Source: Ottelia alismoides
Taxonomy: Eukaryota; Streptophyta; Magnoliopsida; Alismatales; Hydrocharitaceae
Reading direction: 5' to 3'
Assembly (NCBI GenBank): GCA_037367405.1
Contig: JAZKJV010000297.1
Span: 558,001-622,000, forward strand
DNA: 64,000 nt
In this document: piece by piece, positions 20,799 through 31,927 of the stretch
Numbering within the stretch: position 1 is the stretch's first letter
Layout of the letters: every line of letters begins with the position of its first letter
Program-made: the position numbers and the translations under genes
The notes under the pieces: model-generated
What the model saw: the letters and a program-made list of their open reading frames with translations, nothing else
What the model was told of the DNA's origin: nothing
Databases searched by the model: none

Positions 20799-23739
20799 TG
20801 TGAAACCCCGTATTTTACTTTTTCCTGAAATCTGGAGTATTTTTGACATCCAAAAATTCAAATAATCACACCATTATGTAGATCTCGTCGAGATCTTTCC
20901 AACGAGCCCAAGAACACCTAATTTCGATATTCCTAGATCAAGTTATCGATATTTTAAGTATAATAGTTGGGACTCATATATGGATCTGAACCATATCCGA
21001 AATTTCATCCATTTGCACCTCTCCCTCTATAAATAGAAGGTGATAGGTTACCCTCTAAAAGCCCTAACCACCACCATCCTTTCTTCTCATTGGAGGACCA
21101 CCACCTTGGCCGGAATTGGTCGCCGGAGGACCATCGTCGACGTCGGAGAAGGAACTCCGATCGAAGATCCGCGGCCACCATCACGTAGGAAAGCTCGAGG
21201 TCACCTTCGTACACGCAGTCGCGCTACAATCGAGAGACGGAAATATTATTTCTGTGTAGGAGGAGATCCTGATGGAACATCCTCGGAGGTAACGTTAAAT
21301 ACCCCCCTCTTGCTGTTGGACTCCACGTATTTCCATGTTCCATGTGGTCATACATCCTTAGAGCCTTAGCAAATTTTTTGTGGTATACTTTATGGGTGAT
21401 TGTTGATATCGTCTTGGGCCTAGCATATTTTGAGTTATATCATTGGTATGATCGTTTAACATTAATAAAAATCATTCATCAACAGAAATGAAATTCTTTT
21501 CAATATTGGAGTTATAAATGACGTGTTAATTATTCGAGAAATGGAGATTGAGCTAACAAATATAATCGGTTGACACTCATTCATATGAGAGATTGCCATA
21601 CACGTAACCCCTATATCTTATTTCATTAACAAATCAAACCAGGTCACTAGTTGATTAGTACTCCTTTGTTTTTATATGAAATTAAAAGAATTGATGAGTA
21701 GATATTGTGCATGAGTACACGACCTTTCTTCTTCTTGATGGGTTATTATCATGACTACACGTATAGTTAAATGTTGCAATTGTGTCTAATGCAAAAATAC
21801 TTCATCGGTTACGTGATTAGTTAATGCCATAATATATTTATTGACATTTAATTAATTTGGATTAAGATGCAATGCCATTCCATGTTATAAACGTCCATGT
21901 GAGATTATATTGAGGATTACCAGTTGTTTGTTTCATACTTGGGCATCGTTGGTTGTATATATATATTTAGAAATTGCATTGCTCAGATTTATTCATTCAC
22001 GTTACTCTTATCACAGTGTAACATCAAAGACATGTGAACCGTTAGTTGTCGCGTGTTATTTACGACATGGCCTTTTTATAAAAAAGGAATGAAAAATTAT
22101 CGGCTTTTGTTTTGATCTAAGAGAGAGGAATCACAGATAACATATAATCCAAATTTTAGTTTCATTGTGAGCTTTATCTTTAAATATGCGACCTCTTTAT
22201 ATCATATATAGTATTTTTGAAGTTGACGTGTTTTTTTTATATTGTTCAGCAAAGGAATGTCTGATAATCTCATCTAATACAACAAGTATCTGTATATGAA
22301 CTATTCATTGTATTTGTGAAGGAATCAATTATTTTTTGGGTTGATGGATTTCCCCGTATTAAATGAACGACGTAAAATTTCTACCACATTCGTTAGAGGT
22401 ATGGATATAAGGAACAATTTGAGGGTGAAAGCCGGGTTGATCAATGATGAAACTATTAAATGAAGATACGGGTACGAGTGATACAAAATTGAAAGTTATG
22501 TACTAGTCATGATTACTACCGGAAGGTCAAAATCTCAAAATTTGTCAACAAGCAGTTTCCTTCAGGGTGATTAGTATATGTATGGAGAGATTTACGATGA
22601 TCAGGTAGTTGGAGTTAGGTGCCTCAAGGGACTGGGCATGCACCCTTGGACCCCGGGTAGATGCCTTGAAGGTCGCGACCCCAACGGATGAGTTGGGTGA
22701 CATGTTGCATCTAGCAGCCCGGTTGCATCCGGAGTCGCTCGACGAAGTAGGCAGGTGGCACGGTTGGTGTTCTTGGTTTCTCACTTTTACACGATTTTAA
22801 GATCCGGTTTAAAAATAAATGTGGCCGCATCAAATTTTACTTCGAATATTATTACTGGGAGAGGTGTTCCGAGATATGGTTTGAAGTTGGAGAAATTGGG
22901 CTTATGATCTTTTTCATGTTCTAGTTGAACACAGGTTCTTGAGGGTTTACTCAAGATGAATAAAAAGTTCCCGCGTAGCGGAGGGCAACAAGTCGCGTAC
23001 TTGCATGTGCTAAAATAATACGAGAAATGATTATTGATCGGGTGTAGGAAATTGTATACCGTTGTGGACTCCAACCAACTTGTAGAAATATCAAGATTAT
23101 GGTGGTACATAAATGATTATTATATAAATAAATAAAAGTAAATTATTATGTGATCAAATGTGAATCAGAATAACTTGGCGTGTTTATCAGTTTCTACAAT
23201 TTATGCATGTATCATTTGATAAAGTTGAGTATACCTTCTTGCCTACCCCTACATTAGTTATTATAGTGTTTGTCTCATTGCTGGACAATTGCTCATAACG
23301 TTACCCTTGTGTGAACCCAACAGGTGTAGAGCAACAGCCGCAACAGTAGCGGATTTTGAGGAGATGAGACCTTCCTACGTCATACTTGCACCAGACAGGG
23401 TGCGTCCTATTTAGATTAACTTATAGACTTTCGCATCTTTTTATGTTATTATTGAGAGACATTGTAGAGAGATATGTGGAGAGCTTTTTCTACAAATTTA
23501 AGATTTCATGATGTATCTCTTATATGGACATGGACTTGATGATCATTATCAATGAGGGTGGAAGATGCATTTTTTTCTTTCCATTTTACACTATTCACCT
23601 GTTGTTATTTATATTTCAAATGTTGATCTAATGTGCACAAGAGAGTTTGCTGAGTATCATAGATCGTGGGCGTATTTGGGTCGTAGGTCCGACGCTCTCA
23701 TCCCATCCGTTTTAGTAGCCGGAGGGGCGGGGTGTCACA
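20799..23739 (+). mobile_element. Tekay 5' LTR
   Basis: It runs from TGTGAAACCCCG to GGGGTGTCACA. U3 is short (about 260 bp) because the TATA box is at 21028, so most of the LTR is transcribed leader. The 5' edge differs from the 3' LTR by roughly 10% by eye, 22053-22803 by one base, and the 3' part by 5-8%. It keeps a 318-bp segment (22848-23165) that the 3' LTR has lost. Small open frames such as 21040-21369 lie in the untranslated leader and have no recognisable domain. Confidence 0.92.
21028..21035 (+). promoter_or_regulatory. TATA box of Tekay 5' LTR
   Basis: TATAAATA follows a CT-rich run (CTCTCCCTC) and is repeated at 28930-28937 in the 3' LTR. It is the best core promoter candidate for the element. 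Confidence 0.75.
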
Positions 23740-23741
23740 GA

Positions 23742-23753
23742 TGGTATCAGAGC
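23742..23753 (+). promoter_or_regulatory. Primer-binding site (initiator tRNA-Met)
   Basis: TGGTATCAGAGC starts two bases after the 5' LTR end. It is the standard complement of the 3' end of plant initiator tRNA-Met and would prime minus-strand synthesis. Confidence 0.92.
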
Positions 23754-23928
23754 CCGATACTCCACTCTCTTTTGCATATTAGATTATCAGTGGGATTTGA
23801 AATATAAATACAACGATAATTCTTTTGACTTTGTCACCAGTTTAAGGAGAATAATTCAAGTAATGATCAATGTGTCCATTGTATCTCTAATAAAAGAATC
23901 TATAATATAATGATTCTCGCAGGGAATC

Positions 23929-25110
23929 ATGACGCCTCGTGTTGACCCTGATGTTGCACAGCAGCTGGCCTTACTAGTTCAAGCTGTGCAGGATATACAG
24001 CAACGCCAGGAGGCATTGGAACAGAGGCTCCTTCAGCAGGAAGATTCCTCTTATCAACCTTCTTGTGAGGAAGAGGGCAGTGTCCATCCTTCGGTGTCTC
24101 TGGATCTTGAAGGATCGGAAGATTTAGAAGCATTGCAGAAACATCAGACAACTTATGTAGCCTACCAGAGGTCCAAGGTGCCCCAATTCTTCAGCACAGG
24201 AACACCAGATGAGGCTGAGCTATGGATGGATCACGTATCTAAGGTCTTACAGATGATTCATGCTCCTGAAGAGTCTTGGCTTACATTCGTGGAATTTTCA
24301 CTAGCAGGTTACGCTGAATGTTGGCGGTACACCACTAAGGAACACCTGGAGGATCCCATAACATGGGAAGTATTTCTTGACGAGTTCCGTAGCCAGTTCT
24401 ATCCTAACCATTGGGTTGAGGATTAGAGGAGATTGTTTGCTGAACTGAAGCATGGGTCAATGATGGCCCAAGAATACCTCATTCGCCACACTGAACTTTC
24501 CCGCCACTCACCAGCGACTACTGCTTTTCTTGAGGAAAATTTACAGAAGTTTATTTGAGGACTACGTGATAATGTGCAACACCAGCTATCTGCATTGGAT
24601 TTCACTTCCATCAAGGAGGTAGCCGCTAAAGCTACCAAGATGGAGGCAACTCAGAGTCAGCTTCAGGGGAGTCCATCACATTTCCAACCACACCAGTCAA
24701 GGAGACCTACTCGCCGAGATTTCTACAGAGCTCATAGAGAGCGTCATTTCCACCCAGTGGCGAACACTCCTACCATTAGCAGGTTTGCTCCTACACCTAC
24801 TTTGAGGCAAGGCCTGGCGAGTCGCGGTATTACTTCCTTCCGCTCTTCTACACACTCTCAGAATCGCAAGACGGGAGATGCTAGCCTTGTCTCAGGAGGC
24901 TCCTTTTATCAGCCAGGAGATCGTAGGTGTTTCCACTGCCAGCAGCCGGTCAATTTCAAGGCCAAGTGCCCCTTACTTGCCAGCAGCTCAGGCGGCCAGC
25001 AACCAAGTGTACGACCAACTTTCTCTTTTGCACAGTCACATGGATCAGTCTCCCATCATGGAGGTCGAGGCGTTCAACGTCCTCTACCACGACTAACCTT
25101 CAGTGCTGCA
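23929..25110 (+). pseudogene. gag: Tekay gag (capsid and nucleocapsid), broken
   Basis: The frame starts at ATG 23929 after an untranslated leader. The N-terminus has a glutamine-rich, probably coiled-coil stretch (QDIQQRQEALEQRLLQQ). The retrotransposon gag core follows (about 24170-24600; AELWMDHVSKVLQ, ECWRYTTKEHLEDP), then a basic region and a zinc-knuckle remnant near 24925 (CFHC...C) in which the histidine of CCHC is replaced by asparagine. In-frame stops are TAG at 24424 and TGA at 24556; both fit C-to-T changes of CAG and CGA codons. The capsid would have packaged element RNA in virus-like particles. It cannot make a full Gag now. Confidence 0.85.
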
Positions 25111-25129
25111 GGTTCTAACGCCCCACCAC

Positions 25130-25554
25130 AGCCTCATGGACAGCTGAATGCAATCACGCAGGAACAGGCCCACACCTCAGGAGTTGTAATACGGGGTATG
25201 ATTTCAGTACATGGTATATCCTTACATGCCTTATTTGATTCGGGAGCTACGCACTATTTTTTAGCACATCGATTAGTGCCCAAGTTAGATAAAGAGCCAG
25301 TCTGTGTTCCATCTCCTTACTACATCAAGGGCCCAGGGGGCCAATTATTCATAGTACGACAAGCAGTGGAGAATGTAACAGTGCAGATCGGCAGGCATAT
25401 ATTGCCTGCATATCTTTTACTCATTCAGTTAGAAGATTTTGATGTCATCTTAGGTATGTATTGGCTCGAGCAATATCACACATGCCTTGATTGTTTCCAG
25501 AAGACGATAGTGTTCCGTCTCCCAGGCATACCTACCTTTCAGTTTGATGGATGA
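25130..25554 (+). pseudogene. Tekay protease domain
   Basis: This continues the gag frame, so it was a fused gag-pol. The aspartic protease active-site triad D-S-G is at 25237-25245 in LFDSGATHYF, and the second conserved block is FDVILGMYWLEQYH, where most relatives have a D before W. The triad itself is intact. The frame ends at TGA 25552 and then shifts near 25640, so it cannot be translated into reverse transcriptase. The enzyme would cleave the polyprotein. Confidence 0.8.
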
Positions 25555-25642
25555 ACCTCAGATAGTGAGGTCTTGTATGTATCGGCATTGAAGGCCCAAC
25601 ACATGCTCGATCAGGGCTGCATAGGTTTTTCTCGCCCATGTT

Positions 25643-26440
25643 GTGGGGTTACCCGTCGAAGATCGTATGACTGAAGACGTCAAAATTGTACGAGATTTTC
25701 CTGATGTATTCCCAGAGGAATTACCTAGACTACCGCCAGAAAGGGACATCGAGTTCGAGATTACGCTGATATCCGACACACAACCGATCTCCATTCCTCC
25801 ATACAGAATGGTACCAACCAAACTCAGGGAGCTCAAAGTACAACTACATGAGTTATTGGAAAAAGGATTTATACGCCCCAGTACATCACCTTGGGGAGCA
25901 CCGGTCCTTAAAGAAGAAGGATGGGTCTATGCGCTTGTGCATCGATTACAATCAATTAAATAAAAGGACGGCAAAGAACCGTTACCCACTTCCACGAATA
26001 GGTGATCTTTTTGATCAGTTGCAAGGTGCAGCGGTATTCTCAAAGATTGACCTACAATCGGGTTATCACCAATTGAGAATTAAGGATACAGATGTGCTTA
26101 AATCTGCTTTTCGCAAGAGATACGACCATTATGAGTTTGTGGTTATGCCATTTGGGCTCATGAACGCACCTGCCGCGTTCATGGACATGATGAACAGAAT
26201 TTTCCGTTCATACTTAGATCATTTGGTGGTAGTGTCCATTGATGATATCTTGATCTACTCACGTGATGAGCATGGGCAGTATCTTCATACTATTCTAGAG
26301 ACACTCAGAGAACACAAGTTGTATGCGAAATACAACAAGTGTGAATTTTGGCTTATCGAAGTAGATTTTCTCAGTCATGTAATTTCAGAAGCAGGTGTGG
26401 CAGTTGATCCAACCAAGATAGAGGCAATCATCTCCTAGGA
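25643..26440 (+). pseudogene. Tekay reverse transcriptase, broken
   Basis: Recognisable blocks in order are VRDFPDVFPEELP, the loop [64 protein letters not shown] and the catalytic motif SIDDILIYS with the aspartate pair at 26241-26246. The residue before the motif is serine where phenylalanine is usual. A small deletion and frameshift near 25905-25920 removes the residues after GAPVL and splits the domain into two frames. A TAG at 26436 (tryptophan position) ends the second frame. Confidence 0.88.
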
Positions 26441-27010
26441 GCAGCCCAAGACAGTTACCGAGATACGCAGCTTCTTAGGCCTCGCCGGCTACTACAGACG
26501 TTTTGTTAGGGGCTTCTCGCAGCTAGCTCTACCACTTACTCGTCTGACACAGAAAGATTCCCCTTTCATTTGGAACGACAAGTGCGAGCTGAGCTTTCGT
26601 ACGTTGAAAGAAAGACTGACCAGTGCTCCGATTCTCACCCTTCCTTCAGGCCCCTTAGACTTTATGGTATATACTGATGCATCAAATGAGGGTTTAGGAG
26701 CAGTGTTGATGCAACATGGTCATGTCGTAGCATATGCATCACGACAACTGAAGAACCATGAACGGAACTACCCTACTCATGACTTGGAATTGGCAACTAT
26801 AGTCTTCGCGTTGAAGATATGCGTCACTATTTATATAGGGTCACGTTTGAGATTTTTACAGATCACAAAAGTCTCAAATATATCTTTGACCAATGAGAGT
26901 TGAATATGAGGCAAAGACGATGGATGGAGCTGTTGAAGGATTATGACTGCACTATCTCTTACCATCCGGGTAAGGGGAATGTAGTGGCAGATGCTTTGAG
27001 TAGGAGAACA
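26441..27010 (+). pseudogene. Tekay RT connection and RNase H, broken
   Basis: The segment opens with the tether block [16 protein letters not shown]. RNase H follows with [35 protein letters not shown] and, after a one-base deletion near 26821, a shifted frame. A TGA near 26896 precedes [14 protein letters not shown], and the domain ends with VVADALSR. The first catalytic aspartate (YTDAS) and the glutamate of DLEL are present. RNase H removes the RNA strand during cDNA synthesis. Confidence 0.85.
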
Positions 27011-28275
27011 CATACCGAAGGTACCACAGCATGGCTACAGACTTGGGATATGCTCACGACCCTCAGTGAGTGGCACCCATTTGATAGTACTACAGATGTT
27101 ATAACCGTACCTGCTAAGTACAATGGATTATGGGACAAGATTGTGCATGGTCAACAGACAGATCAGAAACTTCAAGACTTTGTTCCATCGATGTCTGAAG
27201 GAGGAGTTTGACGGATTCAGAGTTTGTGAGTCTATCTTATGGAAAGGAGACCGTGTCTGTGTCCCTGATGATGATGAGTTAAGGAGAGACATCCTAGATG
27301 AAGCTCACTGTTCTAGATTATCTATCCATCCAAGAAGCACCAAGATGTATAAAGACCTCCGTCAACACTTTTGGTGGGAAGGGATGAAGAGAGATGTTGC
27401 AGAACATGTCAGTCGTTGCCTTACTTGTCAATTGGTGAAGGCAGAGCACAAGCATCCTCCTGGCTTGTTACAGTCACTTCCTATCCCGTTGTGGAAGTGG
27501 GAAAGTATCTTTATGGATTTTGTGACGTCCTTACCTCGTACGGTTGGTGGATATGATGCTATTTGGGTTATTGTGGACCGGTCGACCAAGTCCGCACATT
27601 TTATTCCCGTGAACATGACATGCACTCCGGTAGACCTGGTCAAGTTATATATTTAGCATGTTATTCGCTTGCTTGGGATTCCCAAGGAGGTTGTATCGGA
27701 TAGAGACTCTTGTTTTACATCGCATTATTGGGGAGAGTTCATGAAGGCCCTAAAAACCGAACTATGTCTTAGTTCAGCCTATCATCCGCAGACTGATGGG
27801 CAATCAGAGAGGACAATTCAGACCCTTGAAGGCCTACTCAGAGCATGTGCAATTGAGTGGCAAGGATCTTGGAAGGATAACCTTCCTTTGATGGGGTTCA
27901 CTTATAACAATAACTACCATGCTAGTATTGGCATGGCCCTTTTTGAGGCATTGTATGGGCGGAGATGCACCACTCCCTTGTGTTGGCAGAAAGTGGGTGA
28001 TAAGGATATTTATTCTACTCAGATAATCGAGGATACAACAAGGGTGGTAGAGACGGCTAGAAAGAAATTATTGATTGCACAAAGCCGCCAGAAGAGCTAT
28101 GCTGATCAGAGACGTCGTGATCTTGAATTTGATGCTGGAGACTTTGTATTCTTAAAAGTATCTTCAATGCGAGGTATTCAAAGATTTGGTGTCAAGGGAA
28201 AGTTGGCACCACAGTTCGTTGGCCCTTTCGAGATTTTATCTTGTATTGGGAAGGTAGCATACCGAGTAGCACTCC
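27011..28275 (+). pseudogene. Tekay integrase, broken
   Basis: A frameshift lies near 27190 ahead of the zinc-binding block (about 27300-27440: EAHCSRLSIHP...CLTC). The catalytic D, D, E are all present: aspartate at 27516 (FMDFV), aspartate at 27699 (VVSDRD) and glutamate at 27807 (GQSER). A TAG at 27655 separates the first two. The GPF block (APQFVGPFEI) follows near 28210-28240. Another frameshift near 28272 cuts off the C-terminal module. The enzyme would have made the 5-bp staggered cut seen as GGTAA. Confidence 0.88.
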
Positions 28276-28528
28276 CCCTCACTTGGTAGGCGTGCATGAT
28301 GTATTCCATGTGTCAAACCTACGGAAGTATATTCGAGACCCTCGACATGTGATTAGATATGAGGACCTCGCGGTTGAACCGAATTTGTCTTTTCCTGAGG
28401 CACCCGTGCAGATTTTAGATCGGGCAGTCAAGAGGTTACGACGGAAAGACATCCCTTTGGTCAAAGTATTGTGGCAAAGGCAGAATGTTGAGGAGGCCAC
28501 ATGGAAACCTGAGGCAGATATGCGATAG
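28276..28528 (+). pseudogene. Tekay integrase C-terminal chromodomain-like module
   Basis: After the frameshift the frame reads HDVFHVSNLRKY, VQILDRAVKRLRRKDIPLVK and VLWQRQNVEEATWKPE. This is the arrangement of the chromodomain-like tail of Tekay-clade integrases, thought to tether insertion to chromatin. A TAG at 28526 ends it a few codons early. I infer the fold from motif similarity. Confidence 0.75.
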
Positions 28529-28701
28529 AAATACCCCTATCTTTTTGAAGGTATGTTCACGAGACCCTATTTCAACCATCTTTAAGATTTTTATGGGTTT
28601 CGTTTTCTTTAAGATTTTTACTCTTGAATCTACATCACATTCGAAACTTATACGTTAAATCCTACGTCTCGAGGACGAGACTTCTTTTAAGATTTTTATG
28701 A
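28529..28701 (+). promoter_or_regulatory. Tekay 3' untranslated stretch with degenerate polypurine tract
   Basis: The usual purine-rich primer tract is not seen before the 3' LTR. Instead the sequence before TGTAAAACTC is TTTAAGATTTTTATG (28686-28700), and the same phrase occurs at 28581-28595 and, one base shorter, at 28608-28620. The phrase CTCGAGGACGAGACTTC just before it is the expected context of the tract in this clade. Confidence 0.55.
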
Positions 28702-29267
28702 TGTAAAACTCTGTATTTTTCTTTTTCCAAAAATCTGGAGTATTTTAACATCCAAAAATTCAAATAATCACGCCATTATGTAGATCTCGTCGAGATCTTT
28801 CCAACGAGTCCAAGAACACCTAATTCCAATATTCCTAGCTCAAGTTATCGATGTTTTAGGTATAATAGTTGGGACTCATATATGGATCCGAACCATATCC
28901 AAAATTTCACCCATTTGCACCTCTCCCTCTATAAATAGAAGGTGATAGGCTACCCTCTAAAAGCCCTAGCCACCACCATCTTTTCTTCTCATTGGAGCAC
29001 CACCACATTGGTCGGATTTGATCGTCGGAGGACCATCGTCGACGTCGGAGAAGGAACTCCGATCGAAGATCCGCGACCACCATCACGTAGGAAAGCTCGA
29101 GGTCACCTTCTTACACGCAGTCACGCTACAATCGAGAGACGGAAATATCATTTCCGTGTGAAAGGAGATTCCGAGGGAACATCCTCGGAGGTAACGTTAA
29201 ATACCCCTCTCTTGCTGTTGGGTTCCACGTATTTCCATGTTCCATGTGGTCATACATCCTTAGAGCC

Positions 29268-29629
29268 ATGTTCGGTTGGGGGGTTACCCCCCACTTTGGG
29301 TGGGTAACCCCCCAAAACCCTCCCTTTTAACCCACTAACGGGGCCCACTTCTTTCCCATCAAAAAAATTATATATTATACCATCATATCATCTAAAAATC
29401 ATAAAATACTCAACTTCTACTCACTATTCCAAACTTCAATACAATCACATCACAACAACCACCCACTTTTTCAAATTTCAATACAATCATAACATAATAA
29501 CTATCAACTTTTTCAAATTCCAATACAATCACATCACACAAACCCTCCCAACCCTTAACCCACCAACCAAACACACAAACACAAAACCGGGTTATCCACC
29601 CCTGGATAACCCACCAACCAAACGCCACC
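29268..29629. mobile_element. MITE-like insertion in Tekay 3' LTR (362 bp)
   Basis: The segment is absent from the 5' LTR, where AGAGCC is followed directly by TTAGC. Its ends are imperfect terminal inverted repeats with the core GTTYGGTTGG. There is a hairpin near the left end (about 29278-29313, GGGGGGTTACCC arms) and a perfect one near the right end (29589-29598 and 29603-29612, arms GGGTTATCCA). No reading frame for transposase is present. The GTTTGGTTGG-type ends suggest PIF/Harbinger or hAT, but no target duplication could be resolved, so the superfamily is open. Confidence 0.75.
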
Positions 29630-30203
29630 TTAGCGATTTGTGGTATACTTTATGGGTGATTGTTGATATCGTCTTGTGCGTAGCATATTTTGAGTTATAT
29701 CATTGGTATGACCGTTTAACATTAATAAAAATCATTCATCTACGGAAACGAAATTCTTTTCAATATTGGAGTTATAAATGACGTGTTAATTATTCGAGAA
29801 ATAGAGATTAAGCTAACAAATATAATCAGTTGAGACTCATTCATATGAGGGATTGCCATACACGTAACCCCTATATCTTGTTTCATTAACAAATCAAACC
29901 AGGTCACTAGTTGATTAGTACTCCTTTGTTTTTATATGAAATAAAAAGAATTGATGAGTAGATATTGTGCATGAGTACACGACCTTTCTTCTTCTTGATG
30001 GGTTATTATCATGACTACACGTATAGTTAAATGTTGCAATTGTGTCTAATGCAAAAATACTTCATCGGTTATGTGATTAGTTAATGCCATAATATATTTA
30101 TTGACATTTAATTAAGATGCAATGCCATTCCGTGTTATAAACGTCCATGTGAGATTATATTGAGGATTACCGGTTGTTTGTTTCATACTTGGTCATCGTT
30201 GGT

Positions 30204-30205
<2 letters not shown>

Positions 30206-30271
<66 letters not shown>
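30206..30271. repeat. TA microsatellite, about 33 units
   Basis: An uninterrupted alternating TA run; the 5' LTR has only a short TATATATATT at the same place (21955-21966). Expanded after insertion. Confidence 0.95.
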
Positions 30272-30276
<5 letters not shown>

Positions 30277-31720
30277 TGCATTGCTCAGATTTATTCATTC
30301 ACGTTACTCTTATCACAGTGTAACATCAAAGACATGTGAACCGTTAGTTGTCTTGTGTTATTTACGACATGGCCTTTTTATAAAAAAGGAATGAAAAATT
30401 ATCGGCTTTTGTTTTGATCTAAGAGAGAGGAATCACAGATAACATATAATCCAAATTTTAGTTTCATTGTGAGCTTTATCTTTAAATATGCGACCTCTTT
30501 ATATCATATATAGTATTTTTGAAGTTGACGTGTTTTTTTTATATTGTTCAGCAAAGGAATGTCTGATAATCTCATCTAATACAACAAGTATCTGTATATG
30601 AACTATTCATTGTATTTGTGAAGGAATCAATTATTTTTTGGGTTGATGGATTTCCCCGTATTAAATGAACGACGTAAAATTTCTACCACATTCGTTAGAG
30701 GTATGGATATAAGGAACAATTTGAGGGTGAAAGCCGGGTTGATCAATGATGAAACTATTAAATGAAGATACGGGTACGAGTGATACAAAATTGAAAGTTA
30801 TGTACTAGTCATGATTACTACCGGAAGGTCAAAATCTCAAAATTTGTCAACAAGCAGTTTCCTTCAGGGTGATTAGTATATGTATGGAGAGATTTACGAT
30901 GATCAGGTAGTTGGAGTTAGGTGCCTCAAGGGACTGGGCATGCACCCTTGGACCCCGGGTAGATGCCTTGAAGGTCGCGACCCCAACGGACGAGTTGGGT
31001 GACATGTTGCATCTAGCAGCCCGGTTGCATCCGGAGTCGCTCGACGAAGTAGGCAGGTGGCACGGTTGGTGTTCTTGGTTTCTCACTTTTACACGATTTT
31101 AAGATTCAGTTTAAAAATAGATGTGGCCGCATCAAATTTTACTTCGAATCAGAATAACTTGGTGTGTTTACCAGTTTCTACAATTTATGCATGTATCATT
31201 TGATAAAGTTGAGTATACCTTCTTGCCTACCCCTACATTAGTTATTATAGTGTTTGTCTCGTTGCTGGGCAATTGCTCATAACATTACCTTTGTGTAAAC
31301 CTAACACGTGTAGAGCAGCAGCCGCAACAGTAGCGGATTTTGAGGAGATCAGACCTTCCTACGTCATACTTGCACCAGACAGGGTGTGTCCTATTTAGAG
31401 TAACTTATCTACTTCCGCATCTTTTTATGTTATTATTGAGAGACATTGTAGTGAGATATGTGGAGAGCTTTTTCTACAAAATTTAAGATTTCATGATGTA
31501 TCTCTTATATGGACATGGACTTGATGATCATTATCAATGAGGGTGGATGATTCATTTTTCTTTCCATTTTACACTATTTTCCTGTTGTTATTTATATTTC
31601 AAATGTTGATCTAATGTGCACAAGAGAGTTTGCTGAGTATCATAGATCGTGGGCGTATTTGGGTCGTAGGTCCGATGCTCTCCCCATCCGTTTTAGTAGT
31701 CGGAGGGGCGGGGTGTCACA

Positions 31721-31725
31721 GGTAA
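31721..31725. repeat. Target-site duplication of the Tekay element, right
   Basis: GGTAA, the partner of 20794-20798. Confidence 0.9.
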
Positions 31726-31912
31726 CCCTAATACTTGTTTTTGGTTTAGATTTAAACTATCCGAGAAGTGTTCTTGGATCATGTGATTTCATCGCATGAA
31801 TTTTTTTAAATTCCGTTGCCCGAAGCAATTAGTGTGACTAGTCGCTCATAATCACATACGATGCGATCCTCACGCTTCCATGATGTGCTTAAGGATCTTA
31901 CCATATCCTTCA
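31726..31912 (+). mobile_element. Copia 5' LTR, right end
   Basis: Continuation of the LTR that was split by the Tekay insertion; the undisturbed sequence would join 20798 to 31726. It ends around ATATCCTTCA, directly before a primer site, and is the U5 part. Confidence 0.6.
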
Positions 31913-31914
31913 AG

Positions 31915-31927
31915 TAGTATCAGAGCC
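31915..31927 (+). promoter_or_regulatory. Copia primer-binding site
   Basis: TAGTATCAGAGCC differs by one base from the initiator tRNA-Met complement. It lies 2-3 bases after the LTR end. Confidence 0.7.

Larger units (their letters stand above)
20799..31720 (+). mobile_element. Tekay/Del-type chromovirus (Ty3/gypsy), complete but inactive
   Basis: A 10,922-bp element with TG...CA LTRs of 2,941 and 3,019 bp, a primer site for initiator tRNA-Met, the order gag, protease, reverse transcriptase, RNase H, integrase, C-terminal chromodomain-like segment, and a GGTAA target duplication. The long LTRs, the start TGTGAAACCCCG and the chromodomain-like C-terminus fit the Tekay (Del) clade. At least seven in-frame stops and about five frameshifts break the polyprotein. 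The element sits inside the U5 part of a copia LTR. The clade is inferred from motif memory, not from a tree. Confidence 0.92.
28702..31720 (+). mobile_element. Tekay 3' LTR
   Basis: It runs from TGTAAAACTCTG to GGGGTGTCACA. It differs from the 5' LTR by a 362-bp MITE-like insertion (29268-29629), a 318-bp deletion at 31148, an expanded TA run (30206-30271) and point changes that cluster at both ends. Confidence 0.92.

Noticed and set aside
21040..21369. 109-residue frame present in both Tekay LTRs
   Set aside because: It starts about 10 bases after the TATA box, which would be upstream of or at the transcription start. No domain is seen, and the 3' LTR copy ends in the MITE-like insertion.
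30203..30394. Frame with alternating Y and I
   Set aside because: Produced by the TA run in the Tekay 3' LTR.
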